Part shown: one piece after another, positions 1 to 12,600 of the stretch
How the letters are laid out: every line of letters begins with the position of its first letter
Position numbering within the stretch: the first letter of the stretch is position 1
Assembly (NCBI RefSeq): GCF_015832195.1
Contig: NC_052030.1
Coordinates: 9,319,439-9,383,438 of the forward strand
Reading direction: 5' to 3'
Length of the DNA: 64,000 bases
Source of the DNA: Motacilla alba alba
Taxonomy: Eukaryota; Chordata; Aves; Passeriformes; Motacillidae
Translations under genes and position numbers: made by a program
Notes under the pieces: model-generated
What the model was told of the DNA's origin: nothing
Seen by the model: the letters and a program-made list of their open reading frames with translations, nothing else
Database searches by the model: none

Positions 1-1064
1 CAAGGAAGTCACAGGGCTAGAAATGTGCCTGCAGCCAGGGAAGACACCTCAGTGTCCTGGAGAGTCATTTCCATGCTCAGCACTCATGGTTAGCTCATCC
101 CTGCGTGCTCACAGCGTGGATATCCAACAGGGGGATGATCCAGCACGGGAGTGGGAGAGATTTTGATTTTTCTTTCAGGGATCATGTTTGTTTGCTTGGC
201 ACGCTTCAAGGAGTCCTGTGCAGCAGTGTGCAGGATGAACAGGCTCTCCCCAGGGGTGCCTGGGTGCAGTTTTGGCAGGGGATCAGGGACACGGGGACTG
301 AGTGCAGATGGACTCTGCCCTTCAGCATGCTGAAGATGCTGAGATGCTCTGGGGCTCATGGCCCAGGGGGACACAGCTTGGTTTACCCAAGTTTGTCTGC
401 TCTTGAAGTGAACAGATAGAGGGAGAATGAGAGTTTGAGCAGGGCTCCTGGCTCTGTTAGAGGGAAGATTTGCAGTGCTGGCTGTGGGATCAAGGACTGC
501 AGTAGCATTGACCTCAGGTGTGGTGTGATTTCCTAACTCAGCACAAGGCTGTGCTGGACTCTAAACCTCACAGAGCACTGGGCAGACATAGTCCCTGCCT
601 TGCAGGAGTGTTTGGAGTCTCGATTCACCAGTGTCTCCTCAACACCCCCATTCCCAGAGGGGAAGGATGCCCTGGCAGTGCAAGCCACAGTCCTGGCTGC
701 TGGTTGTGCATCAGGCACCTGAAACCAAAGGTTGTGCTGAGCAGGATCCCAGCTCCAGTCCCACGGACGGAGGGAGATGATGGAGGAAGGCTGGGGGAAT
801 AAAGCTCCCCTCTCCCCTCATCCTTCTGCTGCAGCTCTGCCACAGCAGGAAGGCCTCATGCTGGGCTCCAGGCAGAAAGAGCAGGTGATGGTTGTAAAGT
901 CTGAAGTTGCTTGCAGGAATGAGTTATCCAGGAAAAATGCAGGTTCTGTCCCCCTGTGAGCTCCTGAAGCTTTGAAACGCTCCTTCTGCGAGTGAGAGGG
1001 CCAAAGGGAGCATGGAATCAGCACCATCGTCCCCTGGAGTTCTTCTTCAGGCTTCACTTGGTGT

Positions 1065-1345
1065 CATAATGATCCAATCAATCCCAGGAGGCTCCGAATA
1101 ATTATTAATTAAGGCAATGATTGGGTGATTTGGCCGTCATTGCAGCTGTCTTTCACAGGGAGAGAGAAAAGCCTGTTCCTTTCTTATTTTTCCCTAAAGC
1201 CTGACTCTGATGGCACGCGGCTGCTCTGCAGAACACAATGTAATAGCAGGGTGAGTCACAGCCAAGGATTTGTATTCAATATCGGTTCGGATTACATTAG
1301 CTTTGCCTAATGCCTGAGCAATAAAGTGCCTCTTCATTGTATAGC
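1065..1345. promoter_or_regulatory. Candidate conserved noncoding element downstream of MYO18B
   Basis: AT-rich unique stretch with AATAATTATTAATTAAGGC, TGAGTCAC (AP-1-like), GGATTACATTAG and CTTCATTGTATAG. Looks like a developmental enhancer by composition only. Confidence 0.25.
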
Positions 1346-1509
1346 TGCAATTTATTTCGGCTCCGGGGTTGGTACAGAGCAAACATCCATCATGCAGCAA
1401 CACGTGTGCCCTGCGAGGGGAGCAGGCTGGGGGATGCCGGCTCTGCCTCTCCTCCTGCTCCCGCCAGGAGCTCCCATTGTCATGGAATGAGTTCCTATTG
1501 TCCTGGGAT

Positions 1510-1595
1510 CCTGGAACACGGTTCGGGTTGGAAGGGACTTCAAAGCCCATCTCGTGGAGAGGGACACTTTCCACTAGAGCACGTGTCTCCAAGGC
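1510..1595 (-). mobile_element. CR1 LINE fragment
   Basis: GGTTCGGGTTGGAAGGGACT followed by CAAAGCCCATCT and ACTTTCCACTAGAGCA is the reverse complement of a CR1 3' end. Short and diverged. Confidence 0.5.
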
Positions 1596-2199
1596 CTGGG
1601 CTGGGGAATCATCCACTTGCTCAGCCATAAAACCTGCCTGGGTGTCCCAGCAGAGCCCAGCTGAACGCGGTGGCCTGTTCCCCCAGCAGCGTGTTGTCCT
1701 GGGTGCTCCACTCCTGGAGAAGATCCCTGAATCCCTGTAACAATCTGCAGGTCCTGGAGCAGCATCCCAGCCCCTGCCGTGCTCCCTGCAGTGTGCAGGC
1801 TGCAGCTGCTGCTCTCAGCACTGGGATGTGGATCCCCCCGAGCCTCTGTGGACCCGGCAGGTCCTGAGCTGGTGGCATTCAGGTCCCATCCCTGCCTCAC
1901 ACGCTGCTCCCACCCTCTGCCAGCCTCTCCTCGCTGCCTTTCCCACCCGTGCCTGCTCTCTGGGTGCTTTGGCAGAGGAGGAGAGATGCAGAAAAGGCTG
2001 CGAGAGCACAGCCCGGGCTCTGCTCTGCTGCAGCTGCTTGGCAAAGGCTCCCGTGCCGGGCTCTCTGCTCAGCACTGCCGGCACAGCCCAGAGCAAGGGC
2101 GAGGGGACAGCCAGCACGGCTTTTTGTGGTGTGCAGAGGTCTGGGAAAACGGAGAGTTTTCCTTGGCTGCCCTAACGGGACCCAGCTGAGAGGAAGAGC

Positions 2200-2692
2200 G
2201 GATTTGTCTTTACAAACGAGCTGTGGGTCTGCTGGTGGATGAAACCAGCCCTGGAGGATAAAAGAAACAATGGGAGGGATTCCACTGATTGATGAATGGA
2301 GGAAAATATTTTGCTTTTACAAATAAACCTAGGGTTTGCTGATAAATGAAATTAGACATTGAAAGATGAAAGAAACAACGGCAAAGAAAAACCCCTAAAT
2401 TCCATAAGAATTAACAATTAAAAGGGAGTGTTATACATTGGAGGGAAATCTTCGGTATCAGGAATTTTGGGAAGTCTGAACCTCTCAAGTACCTCAGCCA
2501 TGGGGAAAGAGAGGAGGGAAATGCGGCTGGGAAATTGGGATAAAAAGGGAGGCTGCATCCTCCAAAAGATCTGAGAGATCCCAGGGGAATGCCCTATCTC
2601 CCTTTATTCAAACAAAGTGAAAGGACTCCTCTGTCTCCTTTTTGGACATAAACCTCTGGTGTTTGTGGATTAATTCTCCTGACACAGCGATG
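2200..2692 (+). mobile_element. Probable ERV LTR, plus orientation, with an internal duplication
   Basis: Ends with TTTTTGGACATAAACCTCTG then GTGTTTGTGGATTAATTCTC, a typical LTR-like tail with an AAAGTGAAAGGACTCC block before it. The first part contains two diverged copies of a roughly 110-base unit (around 2205-2290 and 2310-2400) sharing TTTACAAA, TGCTG.TGATGAAA and GATGAAAGAAACAA. No target-site duplication was found. Confidence 0.4.
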
Positions 2693-4609
2693 ATTCACGT
2701 GGGCAGCAGTGAGTAAGAGCCTTATCTTTATTTACTCGATGGTTTCGTGCCGGCGCTGTGGAAGACCTCGGAGGAGGAGGAGGGGCAGGTCCACAAGGAG
2801 CATCCTTCCCGCCTGCCGAGAGGAGAGCTGAGCAAGTCACTGATGATTTATGAACTCTCCCGTGCAGGGCAGAGGTCCCTTTCTGCCTGGCATAGAGGCG
2901 CTGGGCTTGTTGAAGGAAGGAATCGGCCCCAGCCTGGCTCGGAGAAGCTGCCAGGGATTTCTATTGCCTGGGAAACGCCCCCGCATCTCCTCCTGCCGTG
3001 GGTGTCCCGTGGTCCCTTCCTGTTTGTCACCCGGCCAGGCAGAAGGAGCACGGAGGAATCCATGAGCGTTCCCAGGGAGCTCTCTGCAGCGTCCCCAGGG
3101 GGGTGGACAGATCAAAAAGCCACCACCAAACAGGGATCTGGTGCTGTGACCCTCCCCAGATGGTGACACCAAGTCCTGTGAAATGTGGCGGTGCAGGAAT
3201 GGCTGCAGGGCTGTGCTGGGAGAGAGGAATGCCCCTGGGATGTGGTCCTTAGGGCTGAGTGATGCCACAGCCATTAATTAGCCCGTGCAGTCGAGGTGTC
3301 CCCAGGGCTGGACACTGCCACTGTCACCACCCTGGGACAATGAGAGCTGTCCTACAGAGCTGCCACGCCGCTGCTGCCGGCTGGAGACGTGGTTAGAGGT
3401 GACATCTGATTGCTGAGAACACCTCAGCCCGTGACTGCCAGCAGGGCTGGGCCGGTGCCAGGGCTGGGCCGGTGCCAGGGCTGGGCTCTGCAGCCACCGT
3501 GGGCGCATGCCCAGCTCAGGATGGGGCTGCTCCGGTGCCCGTGCTGGCACATCCACCCGCAGGGCACCTCCAGCACCCTCTGCTTGCCCACCTGCATGTC
3601 CCAGGAGCCAACAGCTCTCCTGGGGCCTCTTTGGGAGCGTTTGCAGCTGGACAAGCCAGGAGCAGCACCTGGCCTGTGCTCTGGTGGCCAAGGCACCTCT
3701 TGTTGCGTTGTCACCTCTTGTTCCTCATGAGGCACGATGTGGCATGGCTGTGGCAGCAGCCGTGGGAGAGCCACAAGGACTGAGCAGGGCAGGGAATTCC
3801 CTCAGTGCTTCCCAGGGCAGGGATGGGAAGGGGAATCCCTGAGCTCTGATCTTCCCACAAAGCCAGCACTGCTCCCTCTAAGGAGCTTAATCCATGGGGC
3901 TGATGCTAAACCTGTTAGTGCTGGCAGCAGCGCCCAGGAGCTGATGGCTCTGTGCCCAGGGTGGCTCTCTGGGATGAAGAAACAGTTCCCATTCCACAAA
4001 GTTTGGGTAAAAAGCCCTGATTTCTGGGACTGCTGGCTAGACAGTGTCCTATGGGAGTGGGGGAATCTGGATTCCTTGGTAAATCTGCTGCCATCCAAGA
4101 AAAAAACACATTTTAATCAAATCCAAGGCGGTGCTGCGATCTAGACACAGGAAATATAGGCCATGCTCACTAACTGGGAGGCTGCGTCCCAGAAAACAGC
4201 AAATGTGAAAATAATTTAGAGGCTGGAGGAGCAAAAGCAGCTCCACAGGCATTCCTAGGGCTCTGACACCCTCCAAGGCTGCAGGCAGTGGCCCCAGCAC
4301 GGCCCTGGTGATGTTTAGGGGGTTGCTGTGGTCCTGATGCTCCTGTGGGACCAAGGGGAATATTCCATGCCGGGCCGGGAAATGTGGTTCATTAAAGAGG
4401 GGTTTGGCAAACAGGAGAGGGTGAATAAAAGAGGAGAATTCTCTGAGGACTGAAAAAACACCGCTGAAAGACAAGGAGGGAGTGAGGTCCCCGGGGTTTA
4501 GCCAAGGAGGATCCAGAGGTGCCTTGAATCCGCTCTGCAAAAATGTTCCTGGGATACAGCAGGCACTGAAAGGGCCTTTGAATCCAGCAGGGAAAGCACA
4601 AGAGAGCCA

Positions 4610-4890
4610 ACAACTGGAAGCTGGAGCCAGACACATTTAAATTAGAACAAAAGACACATTTCTAATAGCGAGGTAATTAACCACTGGAACGAATTATCAA
4701 GGGGAAGTGATGCTTTCTCAGTCTCTTGAAGTTTTCAAATTAAGTCGGGATGTTTTTTTCTGAGGAAAAAGCTTCACTTGAGCAAAAAACAACTGGAGGA
4801 ATTTACTGCCTGTGCTCCAATATCAGCCCAGACCCTGCAGAACACTCTGGCCTGAAAATCAGCTTTTTTGATGAAACTGGTGGAATTTTT
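4610..4890 (+). mobile_element. Old CR1 LINE fragment
   Basis: ATTAACCACTGGAACGAATT, then CAAGGGGAAGTGATGCTTTC and TCTTGAAGTTTTCAAATTAA match the pattern of older avian CR1 3' regions. Diverged. Confidence 0.5.
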
Positions 4891-5725
4891 AAGGCAAACC
4901 CAGACTCAAGTAATTGCCACGGAATGGGAAGAGGAGACATTTCCCAGCACATTCCTGCTCCCAGTGAAGCTGGTCCTGCCACAAGCTGTCCTCTTACACT
5001 TGTCACCCTTGGGGCAACTCCTTTGCCCTCTGCTAAGTGGTGTCTGTACAAAATTTGGAGAATGGTCTGGATGCATCCCCAGGGACCTGCTCTGGGTCAT
5101 GGGGCTGCAGCTCCCTGCTGCAAAAGCACCCTGGAAGCAGAGCCCTGTCTGAGCTGGGGCTCTCCTTGCAGGACACTATAAATACATGCACACACATATA
5201 TATATATTTATATTTGTCTATTTACATTTCTGTGGCACACTGAGCAGCAGCACCATTGCAGTGGCCATGCCAGGGGTGAGGCGGTCCCTGTGTGCTTGGT
5301 GTCAGACAGTTTGGTCCTTCCTGTGAGCTGGGAAGTCAATCACAGCTGCTCCATAGAGCTCTGGTCCTGTAATTACTCCGTGATTAAATAAAAACGTAAT
5401 TCCTTCAACACCTCCGCACTCCTGCTTTATTGCAGGAGAGCCCACACAAGGAATTAATGTTTAAATAATGGCTTTCCTCCCCAGGAGCAGGCTCTGAGAC
5501 AGGCAGGAATATATTCATGCTGTCCCACGGGTGGAAGGAGCAGCACCTTGCTGGGGGCCTCAGAGGTGACAGTGCAGCATCCACTGGGATTTTCCCAGTG
5601 ATCCGTCTCCACATCTTCTGGGTGCAGCCCAGGGGGCCCTGGGGCAGAGTTCAGAGTCCTTTGGGGGATGCAGCCCCCCAAATCCCCATCCCAGCTGGCA
5701 CATGGAGCCTTCCTTGGCAGGGCCT

Positions 5726-5971
5726 GGAAGTTTCCTGGCAATTCCTGCAGCTGGGATGGAAGTTTGGTGCCTGGCGGAGTGCAGGGAATTCCAGCTGCTG
5801 GCTGCACAGGTTTCTGAGCTGTCCGTCTCTCCCTGTTGGCAGCTGCCTGGAAATTTCCTGGTAATTCCTGCAGCTGGGATGGAAGTTTGGTGCCTGGAGG
5901 AGTGCAGGGAATTCCAGCTGCTGGCTGCACAGGTTTCTGAGCTGTCCATCTCTCCCTATCAGCAGATGCCA
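5726..5971. repeat. Two-copy tandem duplication, about 123 bp
   Basis: Copy 1 is about 5726-5848, copy 2 about 5849-5971. Shared blocks include AATTCCTGCAGCTGGGATGG, AAGTTTGGTGCCTGG and GCTGGCTGCACAGGTTTCTG. They differ at only a few positions, so the duplication looks recent. Confidence 0.9.
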
Positions 5972-6496
5972 GCTGGGATGTCAGTGCCTGGTGAAGAATT
6001 GTCTCTTCCTGCAAAGGGCGACGCTGTTCCAGCCTCTTTATTAAACCAAGCACAATCCTGTGCGCCAGCAGAGATGAAGAAAAGCTCCTGATAAGTGGGA
6101 CTGGCCATTCCCTGAGTTCCCAGTCTCCTTGGTTACAGTACGCCACACAAATGCTTTTCTCGGAGAGCAGGCTGTGAGCAGAGAGTTTGAATCCCAGATT
6201 GGAGGGGTTCTCCTTCTCCCTGCCTCTACCTGGTGCTGCTGAGAGGATGCTGAGCACAGGAGGGGGTGGGGAAGGGGCTCCTGCTGGTTCTGCAGAGGTG
6301 TCTGAGGGATGCAGTCGGAGCAGCTCCAGTGGGCTCTGTGCAACCCCAAACCCCAAAGCCCACACGAGCTGCTCCCAGCTTTTAACAGGACTGAATGGAG
6401 GATGTGCTGCCTGCTGTAACTGGTGTGAGGGTATGGGCACCAGTGTGGGGCTCAGAGAGCCTCAGCCCTCACCCAGCACCTCCAAGGAAGCCCAGC

Positions 6497-6880
6497 AGGG
6501 TGCTGGTCCCATATTGAATGCACAGAAAAGGTGCTGGTCCCATATCCAGTGACAGGAGGGTGCTGGTCCCATATTCAATGCACAGGAGGGTGCTGGTCCC
6601 ATATTCAATGTACAGGAGGGTGCTGGTCCCATATTCAATGCACAGAAAAGGTGCTGGTCCCATATCCAGTGACAGGAAGGTGCTGGTCTCATATTCAATG
6701 CACAGGAGGGTGCTGGTCCCATATTGAATGCACAGGAAGGTGCTGGTCCCCTATTCAGTGCACAGGAGGGTGCTGGTCTCATATCCAAGGCACAGCAGGA
6801 TGCTGGTCCCATATCCAGCGACAGGAAGGTGCTGATCCAATATCCAAGGCACAGGAAGGTGCTGGTCCCAGCTCTAGAGC
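6497..6880. repeat. 30-bp minisatellite, about 13 copies
   Basis: The unit begins GGTGCTGGTCCCATATTCAA and ends TGCACAGGAG. Variants with CATATCCAGTGACAG recur in the array, suggesting blocks of several units were copied together. Because the period is a multiple of three it makes long open frames on both strands, which are not genes. Confidence 0.95.
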
Positions 6881-9139
6881 ACAGGCAGGAGTGGCTTCAA
6901 CACAAATTTGTCACGCTGACCCCACTCCCATGCTGTGCCCGTGGTGCCACGTGCTGCAATGCCACCTCTGGTGTCACCCAGGGCGCGGCAGTCCCAAGGG
7001 ATCGCTGTCACCACAGCCAACCTGTGACAGCCATTAGTAACGTGATCCCCCGGCTGGTCAGAGCCTCCTGTAGCTATGGTAATGGACTACCATAATTCAC
7101 AATTATAATGTCAGATTTAAACCCAGGGCTTGTGCAAAAGGATAAAAATATCTCTTTGCTCGTGGGATCTCAGTATTATTTGCTTTGCTATATTGGAAGC
7201 TAAATGCTCTCATGAACATCAAGTGATTGTGCCGAGATTAAACACTTTTCTTCTGTTTATGCACGTTTCACCCTTTTATAGTTTTATTCAAATGCTGGCT
7301 GCACTCTCAATTAAGCGAAATCCTTCTGCGGTTGTAAGCACATTTCACAGGAATAAATAATTTAATCTGAAGGGTGTTTTGGGCTCAAAACCACCATGCT
7401 CAGATATTGGGGGGCGCAGAGCTGGGGCAGGGGAGCGGGCACTGCCATCTCAGCAGAGAGGGGATCCAGCAGGGATCAGGGACCTGGGCATGGAGCCCTC
7501 CAGGTGTGCCCTGGGTGTGCCCCCCTCCCACACCTGGTTTGCACCTCCAGCCCACCCCATAACCCACAGGAGCAAACGGGGCTCGTGGCAGAGCCCACAC
7601 TCCCCTTCCTGCCCCCATCCCTCCTGTGATGTCCTCAACCACCCACCACAGCAACGCCGCTGACACCTTTCATCTGAGGAGCCCGAATCCCCCTGTATAT
7701 ATTATAAATATTAATGAATTAATCACCCAAACTGCACAGCCTGGGCTCTGCCAAACTCGCAGTCGGCGTTTCTCCGAATTTCGCATGGAAAAATCTGTCT
7801 GTTTTCTGCCATTTCTTAACCTCCAAATGTTGCTTTCTTGGCACTTTCCAGAAAGCACATGTTCAGCTTTCCAGCACGGAGTCCTGTTTCCCTGGATCCC
7901 TGCCCACGCTCCCCGTGCTCGGCTGAGCTTCCACGTCCTGCTGCTGGTCCCGGTGCCTGCCCGGGGCACCCCAGCACCGAGCCCTGCTCCCCGTCCCTGG
8001 CACCTCTCCTGGCTGTGTTTGTGCAGCACCAGGCAGACCAAATCCCTGTGAAATCCCACCCACTGCTGCTGGGAAACTCTGGCAGAGCAGGATGGCTTTA
8101 TCCTTCAGGATGGCAGCTGACAAAGGCTGTGCTGTTGGAGAGTAATTAAAATGGACAGGTACCAAACCTTTGTCTTAAAGCCCCCCAGACCTTGAGCTAT
8201 TTCTGACACATCAGCAGAAAGCGGCAGCAGCGTGACAAGCTCAGGGTCAGGGCTGGCTCTGAGGGACCCCTCTCCCAAGGCACAGCCATGGTGCCCTGGC
8301 TGCTCCAGCCAGCAGAGGAGAACATGAATATTCCTTAGGAAAAGCATTTTCAGCGGCGCCGCTTCGCCCCAGTTTTGGATTTTTGCTGTGGGTGATGCCT
8401 GGGTGTGTTGGAGTCAGTGCCAGCCCGGAGCTCTGCAATTGGGATGCAAATGAGCCTCAGATCCGGGATTTGCTTCTGCTGGGTGGGTTTTATTCCCTTT
8501 AAAGGCCTCCCTGTGCTCCAGGTACCCCGGTGCCAGCAGAGGCTCTGGGAGGTGCCTGCTGCAGCAGCTCTCTCCCCAGCTGGTTTGCAGCGTGCCACAC
8601 GAGCACAAAGACCTTGCACACTGTAATTAAGCTCTTGCTGTTCTTTCAGGACTTTGATTCAGAGAAATTCATCACTCAGAAAGAGCAGCTTGGCTGGGAG
8701 TTGAGGAAAAAACAACATTTTCCCCCAAATCCTCCAATGTGTGGAGGATTATGCCCAGCAGTGGTGCTGCTCCCTCTCCATCACCCGGCCGAGCAAATGA
8801 GGACCCAATTCCTGCCCTCAGTCCTCTCATAAATTATTTAGCACAATCCAAATTACTGGGAATGTTCACCAGCTGTCCAGCTAAATCTAATTTGTATTAA
8901 GTTCATTTGGCAGCAATTTTCCTTAATGGCCAGGGTGGCCTTCCGTGGGCGTGTGGTGAAAGTGGTCTCTTGGATATAGGTGGGAAAGGCCTGCGCGGGC
9001 CTGCACTCCAAAATAACAACCAAAAATTAATTATGGCCATTAGAACAGCTCAAAGGTACACTTAGGGAAAGTGGAAAATAGAACGGGGATAATTACAGTG
9101 GTTTTTCCCCACTGTATCAGTCATTTGATGACATAGCAA

Positions 9140-9700
9140 GCTCCTCTATAAATATAGAATACGCCAATAAAATGCATCACACAGAATATGTAATATATAA
9201 TGGGTTATATAATACACAATGCAATTTTAAAATGCATCAATGTGTAATATGTATCTACCATATATTTATATAGAATAATATATAGCATATAGTATATAGT
9301 AAATAATATATACTATATATTATATATTACATATTACATATTATATATCATATATCTTATATCATATATCATATACAATATATCATATATTATATATCGT
9401 ATATCATATTTCACATATAGTATATTATATATTGTATATATAATATATTATATAATATATTATATAATATATTACATATTATATTATATATATTATATAT
9501 TTTATATTATATATGCAAAACCTACAATATTATATATGTGATAAACAATATTTTAATATCATTATAATGCATATAATGTATTTTATTTATTAAAATATTT
9601 TTCTATATCTATATCTATTTATAATGCATGTTCTGTATTATATGCATTATAAATTCTGCATTACATTTTGCATTATCTGCATTATAAATTCTGCATTATT
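9140..9700. repeat. AT-rich low-complexity tract
   Basis: Over 500 bases of mostly TATAT/ATATC/TTATA runs, with many short palindromes and a few TGCATTATAAATTCTGCATT units at the right end (9640-9690). Confidence 0.9.
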
Positions 9701-10004
9701 TTGAATTGAGAGAGACCAGGAGCCACCGAGGGGCACATGGTGGTCCAGAGCAGGGCCAGCCCTGTCCCTTCTGCTCCTGGGCAGATCCCAGCCTGGGGAG
9801 GTCACTGAACAGCCCCGCCACATCCCCGTTTGCCACCTGGATCTCAGCTTTTCCAGCCCCTGGAGCAGCAGGATCAGAGTCAGCCTAAACCAAGCCCAGC
9901 AGAGCCTCAGCCCAGAGCCCCCAGCTCCTTCCTCTGACTCCTTGTCCTGACTTCTGGGATTTTTTTCCCCCCTCAGAGAGCGGGAGGCGCTGGCAGGTGT
10001 GGGT

Positions 10005-10621
10005 GTGGGCTGGTTTCTCAGGTTCCCTGCAGTCAGAGAGACCTTGAGAGTCTTTTTTTCTCAGCCCGCTGGTCGAAGGAAGAGTCGGAGTTCTTTGGCT
10101 TTGGTTCACAAGGCTGTTTATTATTTCTTCTTTCTGACATTCTTTTTTTGGCTTGCCGAGATCTGTTTAGCAGGTCAGTCTGAGGCACACTGCCTGCCTC
10201 ACGGGCTGGTGTTATCTTTTATATTAAAAACCACGAGTACTATATTTACAATTATGTTTCCATACTTATCACTTATGTTAGACAGTCAGCTTCTCTTTTG
10301 AACCAATCTAAAAGTGCCAACATCACCTAAACCATGGAGGTTAGAAGGAAGAAAGAAGGATGGGGCATGCCTAATTCTCTGCATCTTGGGACCTTGAACT
10401 TCCATTCTAAAAATTCCTAAAATTTTATTTTTCACTTTGTGACAATACTATTATGCTACTTAAACTTCTGTGACTCGTAATTCTTCATACAGAGTTGGTA
10501 ATTTGCTCCGTGGGCTAAGATCGAAATCCCAGGTGTCTTTGGCTTCTTGTTAGGGTCATGGAGCCCCGTGCCTGGGCTTGAGCTATCCAGGGCACCCAGA
10601 GGGTTGTCCTGGGTTCTGACA
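10005..10621 (-). mobile_element. Solo LTR or LTR fragment, minus orientation
   Basis: On the minus strand it starts TGTCAGAACCCAGGACAACC (plus end 10621) and runs through GAAATAATAAACAGCCTTGT, an AATAAA about 500 bases in, then to an ending near GAAACCAGCCCACA. The length of about 0.6 kb, TG start and AATAAA position suit an avian ERV LTR. I could not find a clean target-site duplication, so the low-coordinate edge is approximate. It lies outside MYO18B. Confidence 0.6.
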
Positions 10622-10764
10622 GTGCTTGGTGCTCCCCAGATGCTCCAGAGTGCTCTGGGCTGATGCTCCAGGCTGATGCTGGGAAAAAGACCTTATTTGT
10701 TGGAAAAGAGGCTCACAGACCCAGCTAATCGTTTGGAAGTGCACTAAATGGAGTTCCCTGATTG

Positions 10765-10905
10765 CTCTGAGAGCTTTGGAGGAGGCCACAGAGCATCTCA
10801 GGCACTTGGTGGGACTCTCGGGGTGGTCTGGTGCAGGACCAGGAGTTGGATCCATCATCCCTTTGGGTCCCTTCGAACTCAGGAATTCTATGATCTCCTT
10901 GATGC
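10765..10905 (+). mobile_element. CR1 LINE 3' fragment
   Basis: Ends TTGGATCCATCATCCCTTTG then GGTCCCTTCGAACTCAGGAA and TTCTATGATCT, the CR1 3' end with its ATTCTATG tail unit. Confidence 0.7.
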
Positions 10906-12261
10906 TCAGCTCCTGCAAAGTGCTGTGGTTCAGCGGGGTGATGGGGAGACCAAGGAGGTCTCCAGCCCTGTGCCCACCTCAGCAGGGTGGGAATGGCACC
11001 TGAGCCTGCCCAGCTCACCTGCACTCCCGCTGGATTCTCCATGAGGGACGGATGGGATGAGCCAAAGGAAGCTCTGCCAGCGGGAAAGCTCCAGGAGTGC
11101 TGCAGGATGGCTCTGGACACTCAGTCCTGAGTGATGGGCATCATGCAAAGAAGGAGCTCTCAGGGACACCACTCCTCTGAGGAAAGCTTTCCACAGGCAC
11201 AGCCAGCGGGAGAAAAGAGCACGCTGTAATTATGCTAATTAGAGCCTTGGCAGTCTCATTTGCATTTGATGTGGAGGCATTTCCCTTTGCCAGGGTCTGC
11301 CCCTGCTGGAGAGGGAGGGATGTGGGCACAGGGGTGCTGGGTACAGCCCTCTCCCTTCTCCAGGGGTGTCATGGAGCCTCCACACTTCCCTCCCAGGGCC
11401 TCCATCCCTGCCAGCAGCACAGGGCAAAGCTCTTGTGCTGAGAGCGGGTGAATGTGCTAAAGCACAGGGGCAATGGGAATAACTCCTGTCCTCCCACTGC
11501 AGGCTATAAATGGCCGTGGTCCTGCTCCTGGCTGGCTCAGCCATCAGTTTTGTGTCTCCTGAGCCTCCCAGGGGGAGCAGGAACCAGAGCTTTCCCTCCT
11601 GTGCCGGGCACAAGCCGTATTTTCTGCCGGCCGGCGCTGATGGATGGCTCGGTCTCACCATCCATGAGCTTTGCTCTCTGGCTGCTCCAAGGGCAAACAA
11701 TTCTCTGGACTCAGCCTGCAATGCTCCAGGCCAAGCATCGTTTTGTCCTGGTTTGTCATTAAAGGATGTGCACAGCCATTCCAAGTGACAGAGCAATTTC
11801 CTTTGTGTCCTGCAAAGCAAAAGGAAAAGAAAGAAGTCAGCGTATTACACACAAATCTGCTTTTCTCCCACAAGTTGAAATAGGAACAGCTTAATTTCCA
11901 GCCAGCCCAACACTGTAGTAATTCCAAATCAAAGGCTTTGTGTCAAAAGAATCATTGTGCCACAGCCACAAATAATGAGCAATTTGTGTCACGTTTGGAG
12001 ATGAGGTTGAAAACGAGCTGCAGAGCCACACCTTGGCTAGTGCTGGTTGTAGGTTGGCGTTCAGGGGCCAAAGGTGGGGCAGCACAGGATTCCTGCTCCT
12101 GGGTGTCCCTTCTCCAGGTGCCACTGGTGTCCCCTCCCCTCAGGTGCCACCAGTTGGCTTGGGGCAGACCAAGGTCTCAAGGGCTGGAGCCCCTCTGCCA
12201 AGGAGCCAGCCTGGGGGAGCTGGAGGTGTTCATCTGAGGAAGAGAAGGGAACAGGGAGAGC

Positions 12262-12600
12262 TCAGAGTCCCTTCCAGTGCCTAGAGGGGCTCCAGGAGAG
12301 CTCTAATGCGACTTGGGACCAGGGCTTGGAGCGACAGGACATAGGGGGATGGCTTTGCACTGCCAGAGGGCAGGGATGGATGGGATATTGGGAGGAAATC
12401 CTTCCCTGTGAGGGTGGTGGTGCCCTGGCAGGGGTTGCCCAGAGAAGCTGTGGCTGCCCCTGGATCCCTGGAAGTGTTGGATGGTGCTTGGAGCAACCTG
12501 GGATAGTGGAAGGTGTCCCTGCCTATGGCAGGGGGAGGAACTGGATGATTTTTAAGATCCCTTCCCACCCAAACCCTTCTGTGATTCCCGTTCTGTGAAA
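12262..12600 (+). mobile_element. CR1 LINE 3' fragment
   Basis: About 340 bases including GGATGGATGGGATATTGGGA, GAAGCTGTGGCTGCCCCTGG, GGTGTCCCTGCCTATGGCAG and a CACCCAAACCCTTCTGTGAT end. Plus orientation, complete 3' end. Similar to copies at 17845 and 23960. Confidence 0.85.

Noticed and set aside
5454..6440. Minus-strand open frame of 328 codons
   Set aside because: No recognisable domain; includes the translated 123-bp duplication; no splice or promoter context. Probably chance in GC-rich sequence.
6462..7037. Open frames on both strands across 6462-7037
   Set aside because: The 30-bp minisatellite has a period divisible by three, which keeps frames open by chance.
7517..9700. Possible CRISPR-like or phage-like repeat structure
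   Set aside because: Repeats here lack uniform spacers and the window is clearly vertebrate nuclear DNA.
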